Origin: Thiotrichaceae bacterium UBA973
Lineage (GTDB): Bacteria > Pseudomonadota > Gammaproteobacteria > Eutrophobiales > Eutrophobiaceae
Length of the DNA stretch: 64,000 nucleotides
NCBI GenBank assembly: GCA_002292815.1
Contig: DBBX01000027.1
Location: 62,001 to 126,000 of the forward strand
Direction of reading: 5' to 3'
The notes under the pieces were generated by a model, which saw only the letters and a program-made list of their open reading frames with translations, did no database searches and was not told the DNA's origin. Both the position numbers and the translations under genes were made by a program. Numbering within the stretch: position 1 is the stretch's first letter; every line of letters begins with the position of its first letter. This document shows, piece after piece, positions 1 to 9,603 of the stretch.

Positions 1-660
1 ACAACAATAGAAACGTTAATAAATAACGTCATTAATTCTCCTATTAAAAATACTGAAATTATTGTTGTCGATGATTTCTCTACAGATGGTACACGTGAGT
101 TGTTAAATGAAAGATTAAGAGAACTTATAGATAAATTAATTTTCCAAGATAGCAATCAAGGTAAAGGAGCTGCAATCCGTGCTGGGATAAAACAAGCCTC
201 CGGAGATTATGTCATTATTCAGGACGCCGATCTGGAATATGACCCACAAGACTATCCAAAATTACTTAACCCATTACTGGATGATAGAGCTGATGTGGTT
301 TACGGCAGTAGATTCCTTGGTGGAAATTCACACCGTGTTTTATTCTTTTGGCATTCAGTTGGTAATCGTTTTCTCACCTTGTTATGCAACATGTTCAGTG
401 ACATCAGTCTTTCTGATATGGAAACCTGTTATAAAGTATTTAAAAAAGAAATTATTCAAAATATTAATATTCGGGAAAATCGCTTTGGTTTTGAGCCTGA
501 AATTACAATTAAGATTTCAAAAATACCTGAAATCAGAATATACGAGGTTGGTATATCTTATTATGGCAGAACATATGCTGAAGGAAAAAAAATAAACTGG
601 AAGGACGGAGTTAGTGCTATATACTGCATTTTTAAGTATGGGCTCTTCCGTATTAATTAA
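1..660 (+). CDS. Family 2 glycosyltransferase (5' end missing)
   Basis: The reading frame is open from base 1, so the gene begins before the window. The first codons already give a GT-A nucleotide-sugar signature (EIIVVDDFSTDGT). Further on are a KGxGAAIRAG segment and a DxD-type metal site in IIQDADLEYD. The C-terminal part resembles DPM1-like enzymes that load a sugar onto polyprenyl phosphate. No membrane segment follows the catalytic domain, so it is probably a peripheral cytoplasmic-face enzyme. The partner is unknown, but four GT-C-like membrane proteins that could use a lipid-linked sugar are encoded in the next 11 kb. The donor sugar cannot be read from the sequence. Confidence 0.85.
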   Translation, partial: TTIETLINNVINSPIKNTEIIVVDDFSTDGTRELLNERLRELIDKLIFQDSNQGKGAAIRAGIKQASGDYVIIQDADLEYDPQDYPKLLNPLLDDRADVVYGSRFLGGNSHRVLFFWHSVGNRFLTLLCNMFSDISLSDMETCYKVFKKEIIQNINIRENRFGFEPEITIKISKIPEIRIYEVGISYYGRTYAEGKKINWKDGVSAIYCIFKYGLFRIN

Positions 661-904
661 AGCTTATACCTCCTCCTAAGTTAATTTTGGCATCTGGGAA
701 ATATACTCGTTAGTCATTCCATTCTTTCTCGTCTGATTTTTCTCTATTAATTAGTGCCGCACCCTATAGATTACCTGATGTTAATCAAATGGCGTTGCTT
801 TCAATGCTAACGGGGCAGAAATGAATATACATATAGAAAATAACAACAATGAATTCATGCATACAGCATTGCCTTGCTTGCTAACAACAGTTTATAAGAT
901 CACA
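661..904. other. Intergenic region between convergent genes
   Basis: About 240 AT-rich bases separate two convergent genes. I see no convincing hairpin with a T-run, no RNA gene and no coding remnant. Confidence 0.4.
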
Positions 905-2746
905 TTAATATTTGAGAAAGCGAAGTCGTTCTTGCGCGCTGGTTACATTTGATTGCCAATTATTATCAGGCTTAGCTATTTCTATTAAATATATATAAGT
1001 AGAAACGGCATTTTTTATGTCTCCGATTTCTTCGAGAACCTGTCCTTTTAAATATAGATATTCAGGTAATACTATGTAGTTAATTGCTGATTCTATCGCT
1101 AGTAATGATTTTTCAAATTGCTCATTTTTTCGGTAACTAATAGCAAGATTATATTGGGTCTCATGGTGTTGAGGTGCAAACCGAATAGCATTATTAAGCG
1201 ATAATATTGCTTGCTTGTACTGCTTGTTATTAAGTGCCATATAACCTAGTAATTCATGCGGATCTGGATTTTCGGGGTCGATATCAATTTGATATTCAGC
1301 AAATTTTCTCGCTTGCTCGGGCTCTCCCATTTTTAGGTAACCCCAAGCGAATTCCATTGGAATAACAGTTACATTATTTATGTGTTTTCCACTCACGATT
1401 GTTAGGACACCTAATATTATTGAAAGTGAAATTAATGCAATAGTTTTATTTTTACCTGTGTTTTTCCAGTCAATAAGAGCTGTTATAAAAACACCACTGC
1501 CAACAGCAAACAAAGGCAAGCCGTGCGCACGGAATCGTGCCGCAGCTATAAAGATAATAAAAGTTACAAAAACAGTAGAAACAGCAATGATAATGGGTAG
1601 CGAGAAATATTTATTTCGTAATACAATTAATACTAAACCTGGTAACCCAAGAGCAAATAACCAGCCAAAGGGATTAGGTAGAACTTCGAGTAAAGGTGAA
1701 AATATACGCTCTCTATTGATAAAGCGACTGTTTTCAAGCTCTTTAAAAGCAATAAACTCTTTTGTTTTTCGTATTATATTTTCAATAATCTTATCGGAGT
1801 TTGATGCTATATATGTCAAAGCTTGCTTACGCCAAAAGCTGCTAACTTCATATATAGATAATTGTTGCCCTACCTTCTTTTCTGTTTCTCTTGTGTATCC
1901 TGCTAATATTTCAGGTGGGCTACTATATGAAACAAAAGCGGGTGAGAACTGAACTGAATTGGGATTATGGGAATTATATAATTGATGCAATACAATGCCA
2001 CTATTTGGAGGTAGCATTGACCAATGATTAGTAACATGAGCATTACGTCCCGCCAGCATTATGCCCGGCAAACTAAAGCCAAGCAGCAGTAAAACTATTT
2101 TTAAAGATAAACCATCCTTACCACTGCTTTTAAAATGCAAGAATGGCATTAGAAAAGCACTCGCTATACTCAACAATAGTAAATTAGATCTTAATGAAAC
2201 TCCCACACCTAAAAATAACCCATACCCTAACCATGCTAGCGGACTTTTAATTTTTGGCACATTAATTGATAGGAAAACCCATAATGCAATATAATTAGCT
2301 ACTAAAGTTGGCTTAAGAAACGTCACCGTATAAAAAATTGCCGTGCTGGTTAGCGCATAAAGAACAGCCGCGATTAAACCTGCTCGATGATTCCAAAGTC
2401 CTTTACCAATAGAATAAACAATCGATACTGTAAAAACATCAACGATTATTTGAAATACATATAGAGAGAACAGATTTAGTCCTGTCGCCCATATAAAAAA
2501 ACCTGATATATAACCATAAAGAGGATCCATGAATACATAGAGGTCACTCATTCCTAATTGGCCAGACACTACATCTTTTCCAAAATTGATATAATATGCC
2601 TCATCAGCTCCATGATGATACGTCATAGGATTGGCAACAGATGAACCAAGGTGAACAACTCTCAGAAATAATGCCAATATCAAAACCAAAAGAATTGACC
2701 GATTTTGAATATTTTTTTCTATCATTCGATTATTTTTTATGCTCAT
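905..2746 (-). CDS. GT39/ArnT-like membrane glycosyltransferase with C-terminal TPRs
   Basis: 613 residues. Roughly ten hydrophobic segments fill residues 17-450, and a soluble tail (about 465-605) carries about four tetratricopeptide-like repeats. The first periplasmic loop after TM1 has an acidic pair (HGADEAYY, D48-E49) where GT-C enzymes of the ArnT/PMT type place their catalytic acid. Known members use polyprenyl-phosphate sugars and transfer them outside the membrane to lipid, glycan or protein. The TPR tail recalls the TMTC-like proteins at 31-35 kb and suggests a protein partner or acceptor. The start is ATG without a clear Shine-Dalgarno. Donor and acceptor are unknown. Confidence 0.75.
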   Translation of the reverse strand: MSIKNNRMIEKNIQNRSILLVLILALFLRVVHLGSSVANPMTYHHGADEAYYINFGKDVVSGQLGMSDLYVFMDPLYGYISGFFIWATGLNLFSLYVFQIIVDVFTVSIVYSIGKGLWNHRAGLIAAVLYALTSTAIFYTVTFLKPTLVANYIALWVFLSINVPKIKSPLAWLGYGLFLGVGVSLRSNLLLLSIASAFLMPFLHFKSSGKDGLSLKIVLLLLGFSLPGIMLAGRNAHVTNHWSMLPPNSGIVLHQLYNSHNPNSVQFSPAFVSYSSPPEILAGYTRETEKKVGQQLSIYEVSSFWRKQALTYIASNSDKIIENIIRKTKEFIAFKELENSRFINRERIFSPLLEVLPNPFGWLFALGLPGLVLIVLRNKYFSLPIIIAVSTVFVTFIIFIAAARFRAHGLPLFAVGSGVFITALIDWKNTGKNKTIALISLSIILGVLTIVSGKHINNVTVIPMEFAWGYLKMGEPEQARKFAEYQIDIDPENPDPHELLGYMALNNKQYKQAILSLNNAIRFAPQHHETQYNLAISYRKNEQFEKSLLAIESAINYIVLPEYLYLKGQVLEEIGDIKNAVSTYIYLIEIAKPDNNWQSNVTSAQERLRFLKY

Positions 2747-2810
2747 TTAATAATATTTGAAATAAGTATTTTTGCTTTATTAACTTCTTATAGAATATTA
2801 TTGATCATTT

Positions 2811-4409
2811 TTATTTAGTAATAACTTCATCTAGCTCAAGTAACACCGAAATAATTCCCCCCCCATGTTCAGCAGGGAAAAATGTTTGACTTAAAATCCA
2901 TGAATTATGTTTAACTCGATCAACAGGATACAAAGGCTCATGTTGATTATAAGGAGCGCCAACAATAAACATATAACGGCACTTCGTTAATTCTTTATTG
3001 AAATCCTTTTCCGTTACTTGCTGCGCCGGTGGCACGAAAACCTTTCTTTTACTATACAACATAACAAGTTCTTGATGAGTGGAATAGACACATGACTTTT
3101 TTGGAACAATTTTTTGTATTGCAACAATTGATTCGACTAACCTTTTTTTAAATACTAATTGTTTATACATTTTCTTAGTATCAGCTCCTGTCAACCATAG
3201 ACGGTCATTACTATTTTTACTGTGATACTCTCCAGGGACAGTTGTATATCGATCTGTCATAAATATCAGTGAGGGCAAAATAGTTATTAAAATCATGGCT
3301 GGAAGAAATGCATGAGATAATGATTTTATAGTTGTTCCACTCCCTTTAAATACTGAGTCAGTAGTTAGCTGAGCGTAAAATAAAATAATAGGGGTGATGA
3401 CGTATATAAAACGCACATTATGATCAGGATAATTCCATACAAATATAATTACAAAATAAATAAATACATACAGTGCGTCTAGTGAAAAATTATAAACCCT
3501 TTTAAACAAGGAAAAACATGCTGCTGTTAATATAATAATTACTGAAATAAAAGCAGCAGTATTTGTTGTGTTGTTAAATTGTAATTGAGTCCCCCACCAT
3601 AATGTTTTCAGTTGCACCTGTATGATTTCATAAATTCCACTCGCAATATCATCATTTGCCATCAACATATTTTCATATCTTTCTATAAGATCATGCTTCA
3701 AATACATATTATTATACTCAAAGTTTCTACTTATATATGTCCAGATTAAATACGGAACAATAATAATTATTGCAGTAAAAACGATATTTTTTTTATCTCT
3801 GTTAAATACGACTATAAGTAAAGCAACAATCAAAGAAAGACCTACACTTCTTGTAATAAATGCTAAACCGCACACAAACGCAGACATATAAATCCACTTT
3901 CTTTTGCCACTATTTAACCTATGAAAACTCCATAACGTGACAAATACTAAAAGCAGATATAAGTTTTCGCTCCATAGTTCAGTGGAAAATAATAAAGTAG
4001 ATGGAAGAAATAAAAATAATATTGCATTAATTAAAGCACTGGATGTTGCCATCCCTTCTTTAACTTGCCAATCAATGTAAAACAAACAAACAGGTAATAG
4101 TAAAATAGATGTTGCTACACTTGCTAGAACAATATTGTTACTGCCTGCGCCTAATATACTCAAATAATATGGATATAGTGGTGGGAAATTTCTGTACGTA
4201 ATTGCTTGCTCTAGCACAGAAGAATATTCTGAATTAGTGCTTGAGAAATAATCTGCTTGTAATAAATATATAAAGCCATCAGTCCAAAAGCCAGGCGTGC
4301 CTTGATAGGAGATAAGCAGATGAAATGCTATTGAAAGTAATAACAGAACCCAAAGAAAGGTAAGCCAAATAATATGTATGTTTTTTCCCTTAATGTCATT
4401 CCACTTCAA
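2811..4409 (-). CDS. GT39-like polytopic membrane protein
   Basis: 532 residues with many hydrophobic segments from residue 14 to about 390, then a soluble C-terminal part. The first extracytoplasmic loop (TDGFIYLLQADYF, then FPPLYPYYLSI) has the layout of GT-C glycosyltransferases related to family 39. I infer transfer of a lipid-linked sugar on the periplasmic side. The start is TTG: a good AGGTGA ribosome-binding site lies 7 nt upstream and there is no nearby ATG. It is followed by the 905-2746 gene on the same strand with a 64-bp gap, so the two are probably co-transcribed. Confidence 0.65.
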   Translation of the reverse strand: MKWNDIKGKNIHIIWLTFLWVLLLLSIAFHLLISYQGTPGFWTDGFIYLLQADYFSSTNSEYSSVLEQAITYRNFPPLYPYYLSILGAGSNNIVLASVATSILLLPVCLFYIDWQVKEGMATSSALINAILFLFLPSTLLFSTELWSENLYLLLVFVTLWSFHRLNSGKRKWIYMSAFVCGLAFITRSVGLSLIVALLIVVFNRDKKNIVFTAIIIIVPYLIWTYISRNFEYNNMYLKHDLIERYENMLMANDDIASGIYEIIQVQLKTLWWGTQLQFNNTTNTAAFISVIIILTAACFSLFKRVYNFSLDALYVFIYFVIIFVWNYPDHNVRFIYVITPIILFYAQLTTDSVFKGSGTTIKSLSHAFLPAMILITILPSLIFMTDRYTTVPGEYHSKNSNDRLWLTGADTKKMYKQLVFKKRLVESIVAIQKIVPKKSCVYSTHQELVMLYSKRKVFVPPAQQVTEKDFNKELTKCRYMFIVGAPYNQHEPLYPVDRVKHNSWILSQTFFPAEHGGGIISVLLELDEVITK

Positions 4410-4913
4410 TTTAATTTCACCTATAAATCTATCTTATTAATATTTCTTACACTCTGATACTCAACCATCATGTTCAAACACATTTTATAACCTGCCTATA
4501 GAAAGGTAGATAAATACAATTCAACCATCTAAATTGTTGGGATAGAAATTATCTCTAGATATTATCTTCTGGCAACCACTAAATAAATCACCCAAATGAA
4601 TCTCATAACCGTTATGATTATTACCTTAATTAATAGCTTTTTAGATTGGCATTACTCAGTTGATATAGCCCATATACTTGCTCAGGAATATTAACAATAA
4701 TATTTCGCAAGCCATGTGATAATACAGTAATATAATTACTCTCGAACTATTTACTTCACCATTTACAATAACTTATGGTGATTTAATTGTAACAAATCAA
4801 AGGATTTTCAGGCCTGTTTATTTAATTCTCAACGGGACAATAGTAATATAAATTTATATTTTATTTACTGTAAAGTAACATTATTATTATTTAATAGGGC
4901 TAGATTCATAAAC
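4410..4913. other. Divergent intergenic region
   Basis: About 500 very AT-rich bases lie between two divergently transcribed genes and should hold promoters for both. I see one perfect 16-bp palindrome (AATATAAA/TTTATATT, 4845-4860), which base composition alone could explain. No RNA gene, ORF or clear promoter stands out. Confidence 0.4.
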
Positions 4914-5861
4914 ATGAAAAATCGAATATTAGTTACTGGTGGTGCTGGATTTCTAGGATCTCATTTATGTAAAAGATTACTTGATGAAAACAACGAAGTC
5001 CTGTGTCTTGATAACTTCTACACGGGCTCTAAAGATAATATTATTGGACTAATAAATAATCCTTATTTTGAGATCATACGTCATGATATTACATTTCCGA
5101 TCTACCTCGAAGTAGATCAAATTTATAATCTCGCCTGTCCTGCAAGTCCTGTTTTCTATCAAAAATATCCAATCCAGACTACAAAAACCAATGTTTCTGG
5201 GTCAATCAATGTTCTTGGTCTTGCAAAACGTCTTAATATACCCGTACTTCAAGCATCAACCAGCGAGATATATGGTGATCCAACAATTCACCCACAAACT
5301 GAAGACTATTGGGGGAATGTAAACTGCATAGGCATTCGTTCATGTTACGATGAAGGGAAACGTTGTGCAGAAACGCTTTTTTTTGATTATCACCGTGAAC
5401 TGGGACTTGATATAAAAGTTGCACGGATATTCAATACCTATGGTCCTAATATGGCCATAAATGATGGCAGGGTTATTAGTAACTTCATCGTACAAGCCTT
5501 GAATAATGAAAACATTACTATTTACGGTGAAGGAGTACAGACTCGTTCCTTATGCTACGTCGATGACCTCATTGATGGGTTTATTAAATTTATGAACACT
5601 CCAGATTTACATGTACCAATTAATCTAGGCAATCCCGTTGAAATGACAATTATTGAAATTGCTGAATTAATCATTAAATTAACACACAGTAAGTCTATAT
5701 TATCATTCATGCCTCTCCCTCAGGATGACCCATTACAACGTTGCCCAGATATAAGCAAAGCAAATACTTTACTGAATTGGGCGCCTAAAACAGATCAGAA
5801 GAGTGGACTTGAAAAAACCATCGACTATTTCAAAAATAAACTGCAAAACGAAGCATCATAG
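4914..5861 (+). CDS. UDP-glucuronate decarboxylase (UDP-xylose synthase)
   Basis: 315-residue extended short-chain dehydrogenase. The NAD-binding glycine motif GGAGFLG is at residues 9-15. The catalytic Ser/Thr-Tyr-Lys set is visible as STSE near 115-118 and YDEGK at 145-149. The segment LACPASPVFYQ and the YDEGKR signature are characteristic of UXS enzymes, which turn UDP-glucuronate into UDP-xylose through a bound NAD cofactor. No UDP-glucose dehydrogenase gene is in the window, so the substrate must be made elsewhere. The next gene starts 15 bp downstream, so the two are likely co-transcribed. Related UDP-sugar epimerases are the main alternative, but the UXS signature is strong. Confidence 0.85.
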   Translation: MKNRILVTGGAGFLGSHLCKRLLDENNEVLCLDNFYTGSKDNIIGLINNPYFEIIRHDITFPIYLEVDQIYNLACPASPVFYQKYPIQTTKTNVSGSINVLGLAKRLNIPVLQASTSEIYGDPTIHPQTEDYWGNVNCIGIRSCYDEGKRCAETLFFDYHRELGLDIKVARIFNTYGPNMAINDGRVISNFIVQALNNENITIYGEGVQTRSLCYVDDLIDGFIKFMNTPDLHVPINLGNPVEMTIIEIAELIIKLTHSKSILSFMPLPQDDPLQRCPDISKANTLLNWAPKTDQKSGLEKTIDYFKNKLQNEAS

Positions 5862-5876
5862 ATACCCTTAAATATA

Positions 5877-6596
5877 ATGACTGAATCATTTTCAGATAAT
5901 GTATATATCGGCAGGGATTTAGAAGCAATGTCCTATGCTGAAAATTACAACAAATGGATTATTGAACTATTTAGTCCTTATATTGGTGATAAAGTTGCTG
6001 AAATCGGAGCTGGCACTGGGAACTTGACGCGACTATTATTAGCGAACGATTTAATCTCTGAACTCACTGCTTTTGAACCTTCTAGTAAAATGTATAACTA
6101 TCTTACTCAGAACATAGATAGCAATAAGAAAGTAACATTAATTAATAGCATATTTTCTGAAAGTTCTGATATGCACCTCAATATGTTGGACAGTATTTTT
6201 TATATTAATGTATTAGAACATGTAAAGGATGACATAGCTGAAGTAAATTTAATGCACAATGCTTTAAATGTGGATGGTTATGCTTGCGTCTTTGTTCCAG
6301 CATTATCTTGGTTATATAGTGATTTTGATAAATCAATCGGGCACTTCAGGAGATATCATAAAGATCAACTCATTCAGTTATTTGATTCAAATGGCTTTGA
6401 AGTGGTAACTGTAAAACATATTGATATGTTAGGAATATTACCCTGGTATATTAACTTTGTTTTAATGAAAAGGGTGTTGGATCAAAACACAACGAAAATA
6501 TATGATCGTTTCATAATACCCATTATTAGAATTATCGATAAAATAGCGCCCAGCCCTATAGGAAAGAATTTGCTAATAGTTGCAAAGAAAAAATAA
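5877..6596 (+). CDS. Class I SAM-dependent methyltransferase
   Basis: 239 residues. The glycine-rich SAM-binding motif I is visible around residue 40 (VAEIGAGTGNLTR), followed by an acidic strand end (LTAFEPSS) and a motif near FYINVLEHVKDD that is typical of this fold. It is encoded directly after the UDP-xylose synthase and before a sulfotransferase-like gene, so methylation of a sugar or lipid-linked glycan is a reasonable guess. The family also includes small-molecule and quinone methyltransferases, so the substrate is open. Confidence 0.75.
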   Translation: MTESFSDNVYIGRDLEAMSYAENYNKWIIELFSPYIGDKVAEIGAGTGNLTRLLLANDLISELTAFEPSSKMYNYLTQNIDSNKKVTLINSIFSESSDMHLNMLDSIFYINVLEHVKDDIAEVNLMHNALNVDGYACVFVPALSWLYSDFDKSIGHFRRYHKDQLIQLFDSNGFEVVTVKHIDMLGILPWYINFVLMKRVLDQNTTKIYDRFIIPIIRIIDKIAPSPIGKNLLIVAKKK

Positions 6597-6706
6597 CCTT
6601 ATTATTAGTGATTCAGACACGGCCATTTTTATCATGATAGACAATTAAAACTGTAGAAACCTTGCCTATTAACATTCAATGCTAAATCAACTCCGCTTGA
6701 AAATAT

Positions 6707-7549
6707 ATGAATATAAATACTGTTAAAAACATAATAAAAAGAAGTGTTCAATATATAAAGCAATTAATAATAAATATCAGAAGTTATCTAAGTTGGCGTC
6801 TTGGTTCAAACTCTAGTGATACTGTATATTTTTATACGTTTCATCGTTGTTCCAGCCATTTTTTTAGCAAATATGTGCTTAAAAATATAAACGGTCTATA
6901 TAATATTGATTATGCAAAAAAAATATACAGAGGAAAGAAGATTGACCACATTGTTTTTGATAATAAAGGTGTCATTTATGGTCCTATACGTCTTTCTGCT
7001 CCTCCCACGTCAAAGGAATACACATGCCTAGTCCAACCTCTTTCTGATCTTCATTTTATACAAAACAAGCTAGCTATTTTTTTGATTAGAGACCCCAGAG
7101 ATATCGTTGTGTCATCCTATTATTCATTTGCACAGACACATGGCTTAAGTCCCGATAATGAAATTCGTAAAAAACAAAAACAGCATAGAAAAAAATTACA
7201 ACTTCAAACTATTGATGAGTATGTTCTCGAATCAGCACCCATAGTACAAAGCCACTTTGTCATGCTTGATACTATAAGTAATGCTTTCGGGGAAAGTGTC
7301 ATAATTAAATATGAAGATATGATTGATAACTGGGACTACTTTATAAGCGGTCTAACGAAATTTATTAACATAAAACAAACGATACTTAACGAAATTTATA
7401 AACAATCAAGACCGCTTGAAAATGAGGATAATAAATCACATCGCCGTTCTGGCAGACCAAACGCTTTTAAAGATAAATTAAAGATAGAAACAGTAAACTC
7501 TCTTAATATTACTTTTAAAGACACTCTTGAAAAATACAACTATATATAA
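6707..7549 (+). CDS. Sulfotransferase-domain protein
   Basis: 280 residues. The best signature is FLIRDPRDIVVSSYYS (125-140), which matches the 3'-phosphate-binding motif of PAPS-dependent sulfotransferases (Arg, then Ser eight residues later). The N-terminal YFYTFHRCSSHFFSK (41-55) is in the place of the 5'-phosphosulfate loop but lacks the usual Lys-Ser-Gly-Thr pattern, so it is a divergent member. By context the acceptor would be a surface glycan, giving a sulfated polysaccharide. No PAPS-making genes are in the window. It follows the methyltransferase on the same strand with a 110-bp gap. Confidence 0.7.
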   Translation: MNINTVKNIIKRSVQYIKQLIINIRSYLSWRLGSNSSDTVYFYTFHRCSSHFFSKYVLKNINGLYNIDYAKKIYRGKKIDHIVFDNKGVIYGPIRLSAPPTSKEYTCLVQPLSDLHFIQNKLAIFLIRDPRDIVVSSYYSFAQTHGLSPDNEIRKKQKQHRKKLQLQTIDEYVLESAPIVQSHFVMLDTISNAFGESVIIKYEDMIDNWDYFISGLTKFINIKQTILNEIYKQSRPLENEDNKSHRRSGRPNAFKDKLKIETVNSLNITFKDTLEKYNYI

Positions 7550-7601
7550 ATAATTAGATTAATAAGCACCTAATTTAGTAGCCTAATTAACCGTTATACT
7601 T

Positions 7602-9383
7602 TTACCTTATAATTTTAAATGCTCTAGCAAATACATATTGCTTGTTTTTAATATCGACTTTTATTTCATAAAGCAATTTATAGTTGTCAGGAAATACATC
7701 AGAAAATATTAACTCTTTTGTAAGCCTGGAGTTAATTGAATCAACTTCTTTATCAGGCAGATTCATATAAATATTATCTTCTCTAAATAAAAATAAATAT
7801 TTTATATCTTCTTGATAAGAATACAGTTGTTGCGAATTCATATCTAATAATTGTTTGGTTTTTCTGAGAAATTTAAAATCTTTTGGATCCATGATAAAAC
7901 TATTAGCGATTATTGAGCAATTTGTAAAATAGCGTAAATAATGACCAACTTCTGCTGGGGCCAGAATTATTCCAGTGTCATTATCACACTGCTTTCTTAA
8001 CTCTGATGATGCCCAGTAAGTAGCCTCAAATAACTGTGACTTCGGCTGTGCTTTGAACAATGTTTTTGCAGGCAACGAATATGCAAGTAATATCAATAAC
8101 ATAAAGATAAGAAATCGTATATTTTTCGCAGATACTAATCGTGATGAATTCTGAAAGAAAAGTGCAAGCGGAGTATATAAGATGAAACTACCAAAATAAT
8201 GAAATCGCATTTGCTTCAATAAAAAGAAAATAGCCATTAATGAAAATAATATGAAATATATCTTACTTAATTCAGTTTTATGACAAACCAGATACAGTAA
8301 ATATCCAAGCGTAAATGGTAAAAGACAGATAAAAGCCGAATAATTACTTACCGCTTCAACAAGACTAATTCTTTGTGTTGAGTCAAACGACATGAATGAT
8401 TTTACTTCTCCCATGGAATGCAAGAATTCAATATCGCCTGATATAAATTCATACCCTGATATTAAATTATTTACTAACGGAAAAGCGCATATAATCATTA
8501 ACGAAACAATAAGACTAATGTTTTTTTTGCTTAATGGAATCCGAGATATGATTAATGCAAATATTGAAACGCAGAAAGAAATGTACAAATGAAAAAATGA
8601 ATAGTGATAAAAGCTGAATGTGTATTCACGAAATGTTTCAGAAGTTATTAAAAATAGTAATGTGGAAAGTAATAACGACAAAGAAAAATGCAATGTTGTT
8701 TTAGGCAAAGGCCTCGCAAGTAACCAATAAATTATCAAACTAGCAATTACAGGTGCTTGAAGGACGAACATGCTATTGTGTATAGCCATCGACCCACCTA
8801 GTACCATACCTACTGAAATTGCATATAGCTTTGATTCAGTAAAACGGAACCACTGAAGAGACAATATAGTACTTAAAAGCACCATTGTTAATTCCATATA
8901 ATGATGGTCAATTCTACCTATAAGGTGTAACTGTTGATTAAGGGGTAGAAAAATAAAGCACGAAATAACCAGAATTCGATACGGGAATGCTAGTTCGAGT
9001 GTCCTACATAAACTGACCATTAAAGCTATGTTTACTATTCCCCACAACGGCGGAATATGGGCCATTATTTTTACTGGATTAATATCGGTGATAAACATAA
9101 CTAATTCAATTATTCTTGCAATAAACCAATCATACCCCCAAGGCCAGACAATCCATGCGCCATCTGGTGCATGAATCTTGGGATCGAACTGGAGTAATCC
9201 TCCATGTTCAATGCTGTCCAATATCCTTACTGCATGGTAAAAAGAATCAGGAAAAGCGGGAGTGTACTCACCATTGATCATTGCAAATTCTATATGCCAA
9301 ATCGAAATTTGGTAAAATAACAAACTTGCAATCAAACAAAGTAAAATATCAACAGCATGTGTAGTGAATAAGGTTTTAGTCAT
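7602..9383 (-). CDS. STT3-like (GT66-related) membrane oligosaccharyltransferase homologue
   Basis: 593 residues, about 11-13 hydrophobic segments and a short soluble C-terminal domain. The first loop reads PDSFYHAVR (D46), then FDPKIHAPDG and VWPWGYDWF, which is the layout of STT3/PglB/AglB proteins. A GRIDHHYME segment (DHH at 159-161) matches the acidic/His motif of the second loop. The WWDYG acceptor-binding motif of classical enzymes is absent; the equivalent place near the C-terminus reads LAPAEVGHYL. It may transfer a lipid-linked oligosaccharide to protein or to another acceptor. It is convergent with the sulfotransferase-like gene and divergent from the next membrane protein. Confidence 0.7.
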   Translation of the reverse strand: MTKTLFTTHAVDILLCLIASLLFYQISIWHIEFAMINGEYTPAFPDSFYHAVRILDSIEHGGLLQFDPKIHAPDGAWIVWPWGYDWFIARIIELVMFITDINPVKIMAHIPPLWGIVNIALMVSLCRTLELAFPYRILVISCFIFLPLNQQLHLIGRIDHHYMELTMVLLSTILSLQWFRFTESKLYAISVGMVLGGSMAIHNSMFVLQAPVIASLIIYWLLARPLPKTTLHFSLSLLLSTLLFLITSETFREYTFSFYHYSFFHLYISFCVSIFALIISRIPLSKKNISLIVSLMIICAFPLVNNLISGYEFISGDIEFLHSMGEVKSFMSFDSTQRISLVEAVSNYSAFICLLPFTLGYLLYLVCHKTELSKIYFILFSLMAIFFLLKQMRFHYFGSFILYTPLALFFQNSSRLVSAKNIRFLIFMLLILLAYSLPAKTLFKAQPKSQLFEATYWASSELRKQCDNDTGIILAPAEVGHYLRYFTNCSIIANSFIMDPKDFKFLRKTKQLLDMNSQQLYSYQEDIKYLFLFREDNIYMNLPDKEVDSINSRLTKELIFSDVFPDNYKLLYEIKVDIKNKQYVFARAFKIIR

Positions 9384-9603
9384 TTGGGTACTGTAATATC
9401 ATAATTACATTTTATAGGGTCTATTTTTAAGTATCGCTTTTGAGAAATATGTTTTTATTAAGTTCTTTATTCTCATAAATATATACACTAATCAACGGGG
9501 TGTTATTATTTGGTAGGCTGTATATCTAAGTTATTCTTGATAAATTTTATTAGAATATAGATATAAGATAACTTTTATATCATTTTAAATTGGCAATTAA
9601 ACA

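Noticed and set aside
1380..1952. 190-codon open frame opposite the GT39-like gene
   Set aside because: Antisense to a well-supported gene; composition looks like a shadow frame.
4845..4860. 16-bp AT-only palindrome
   Set aside because: Only A and T in a very AT-rich spacer; chance is a sufficient explanation.
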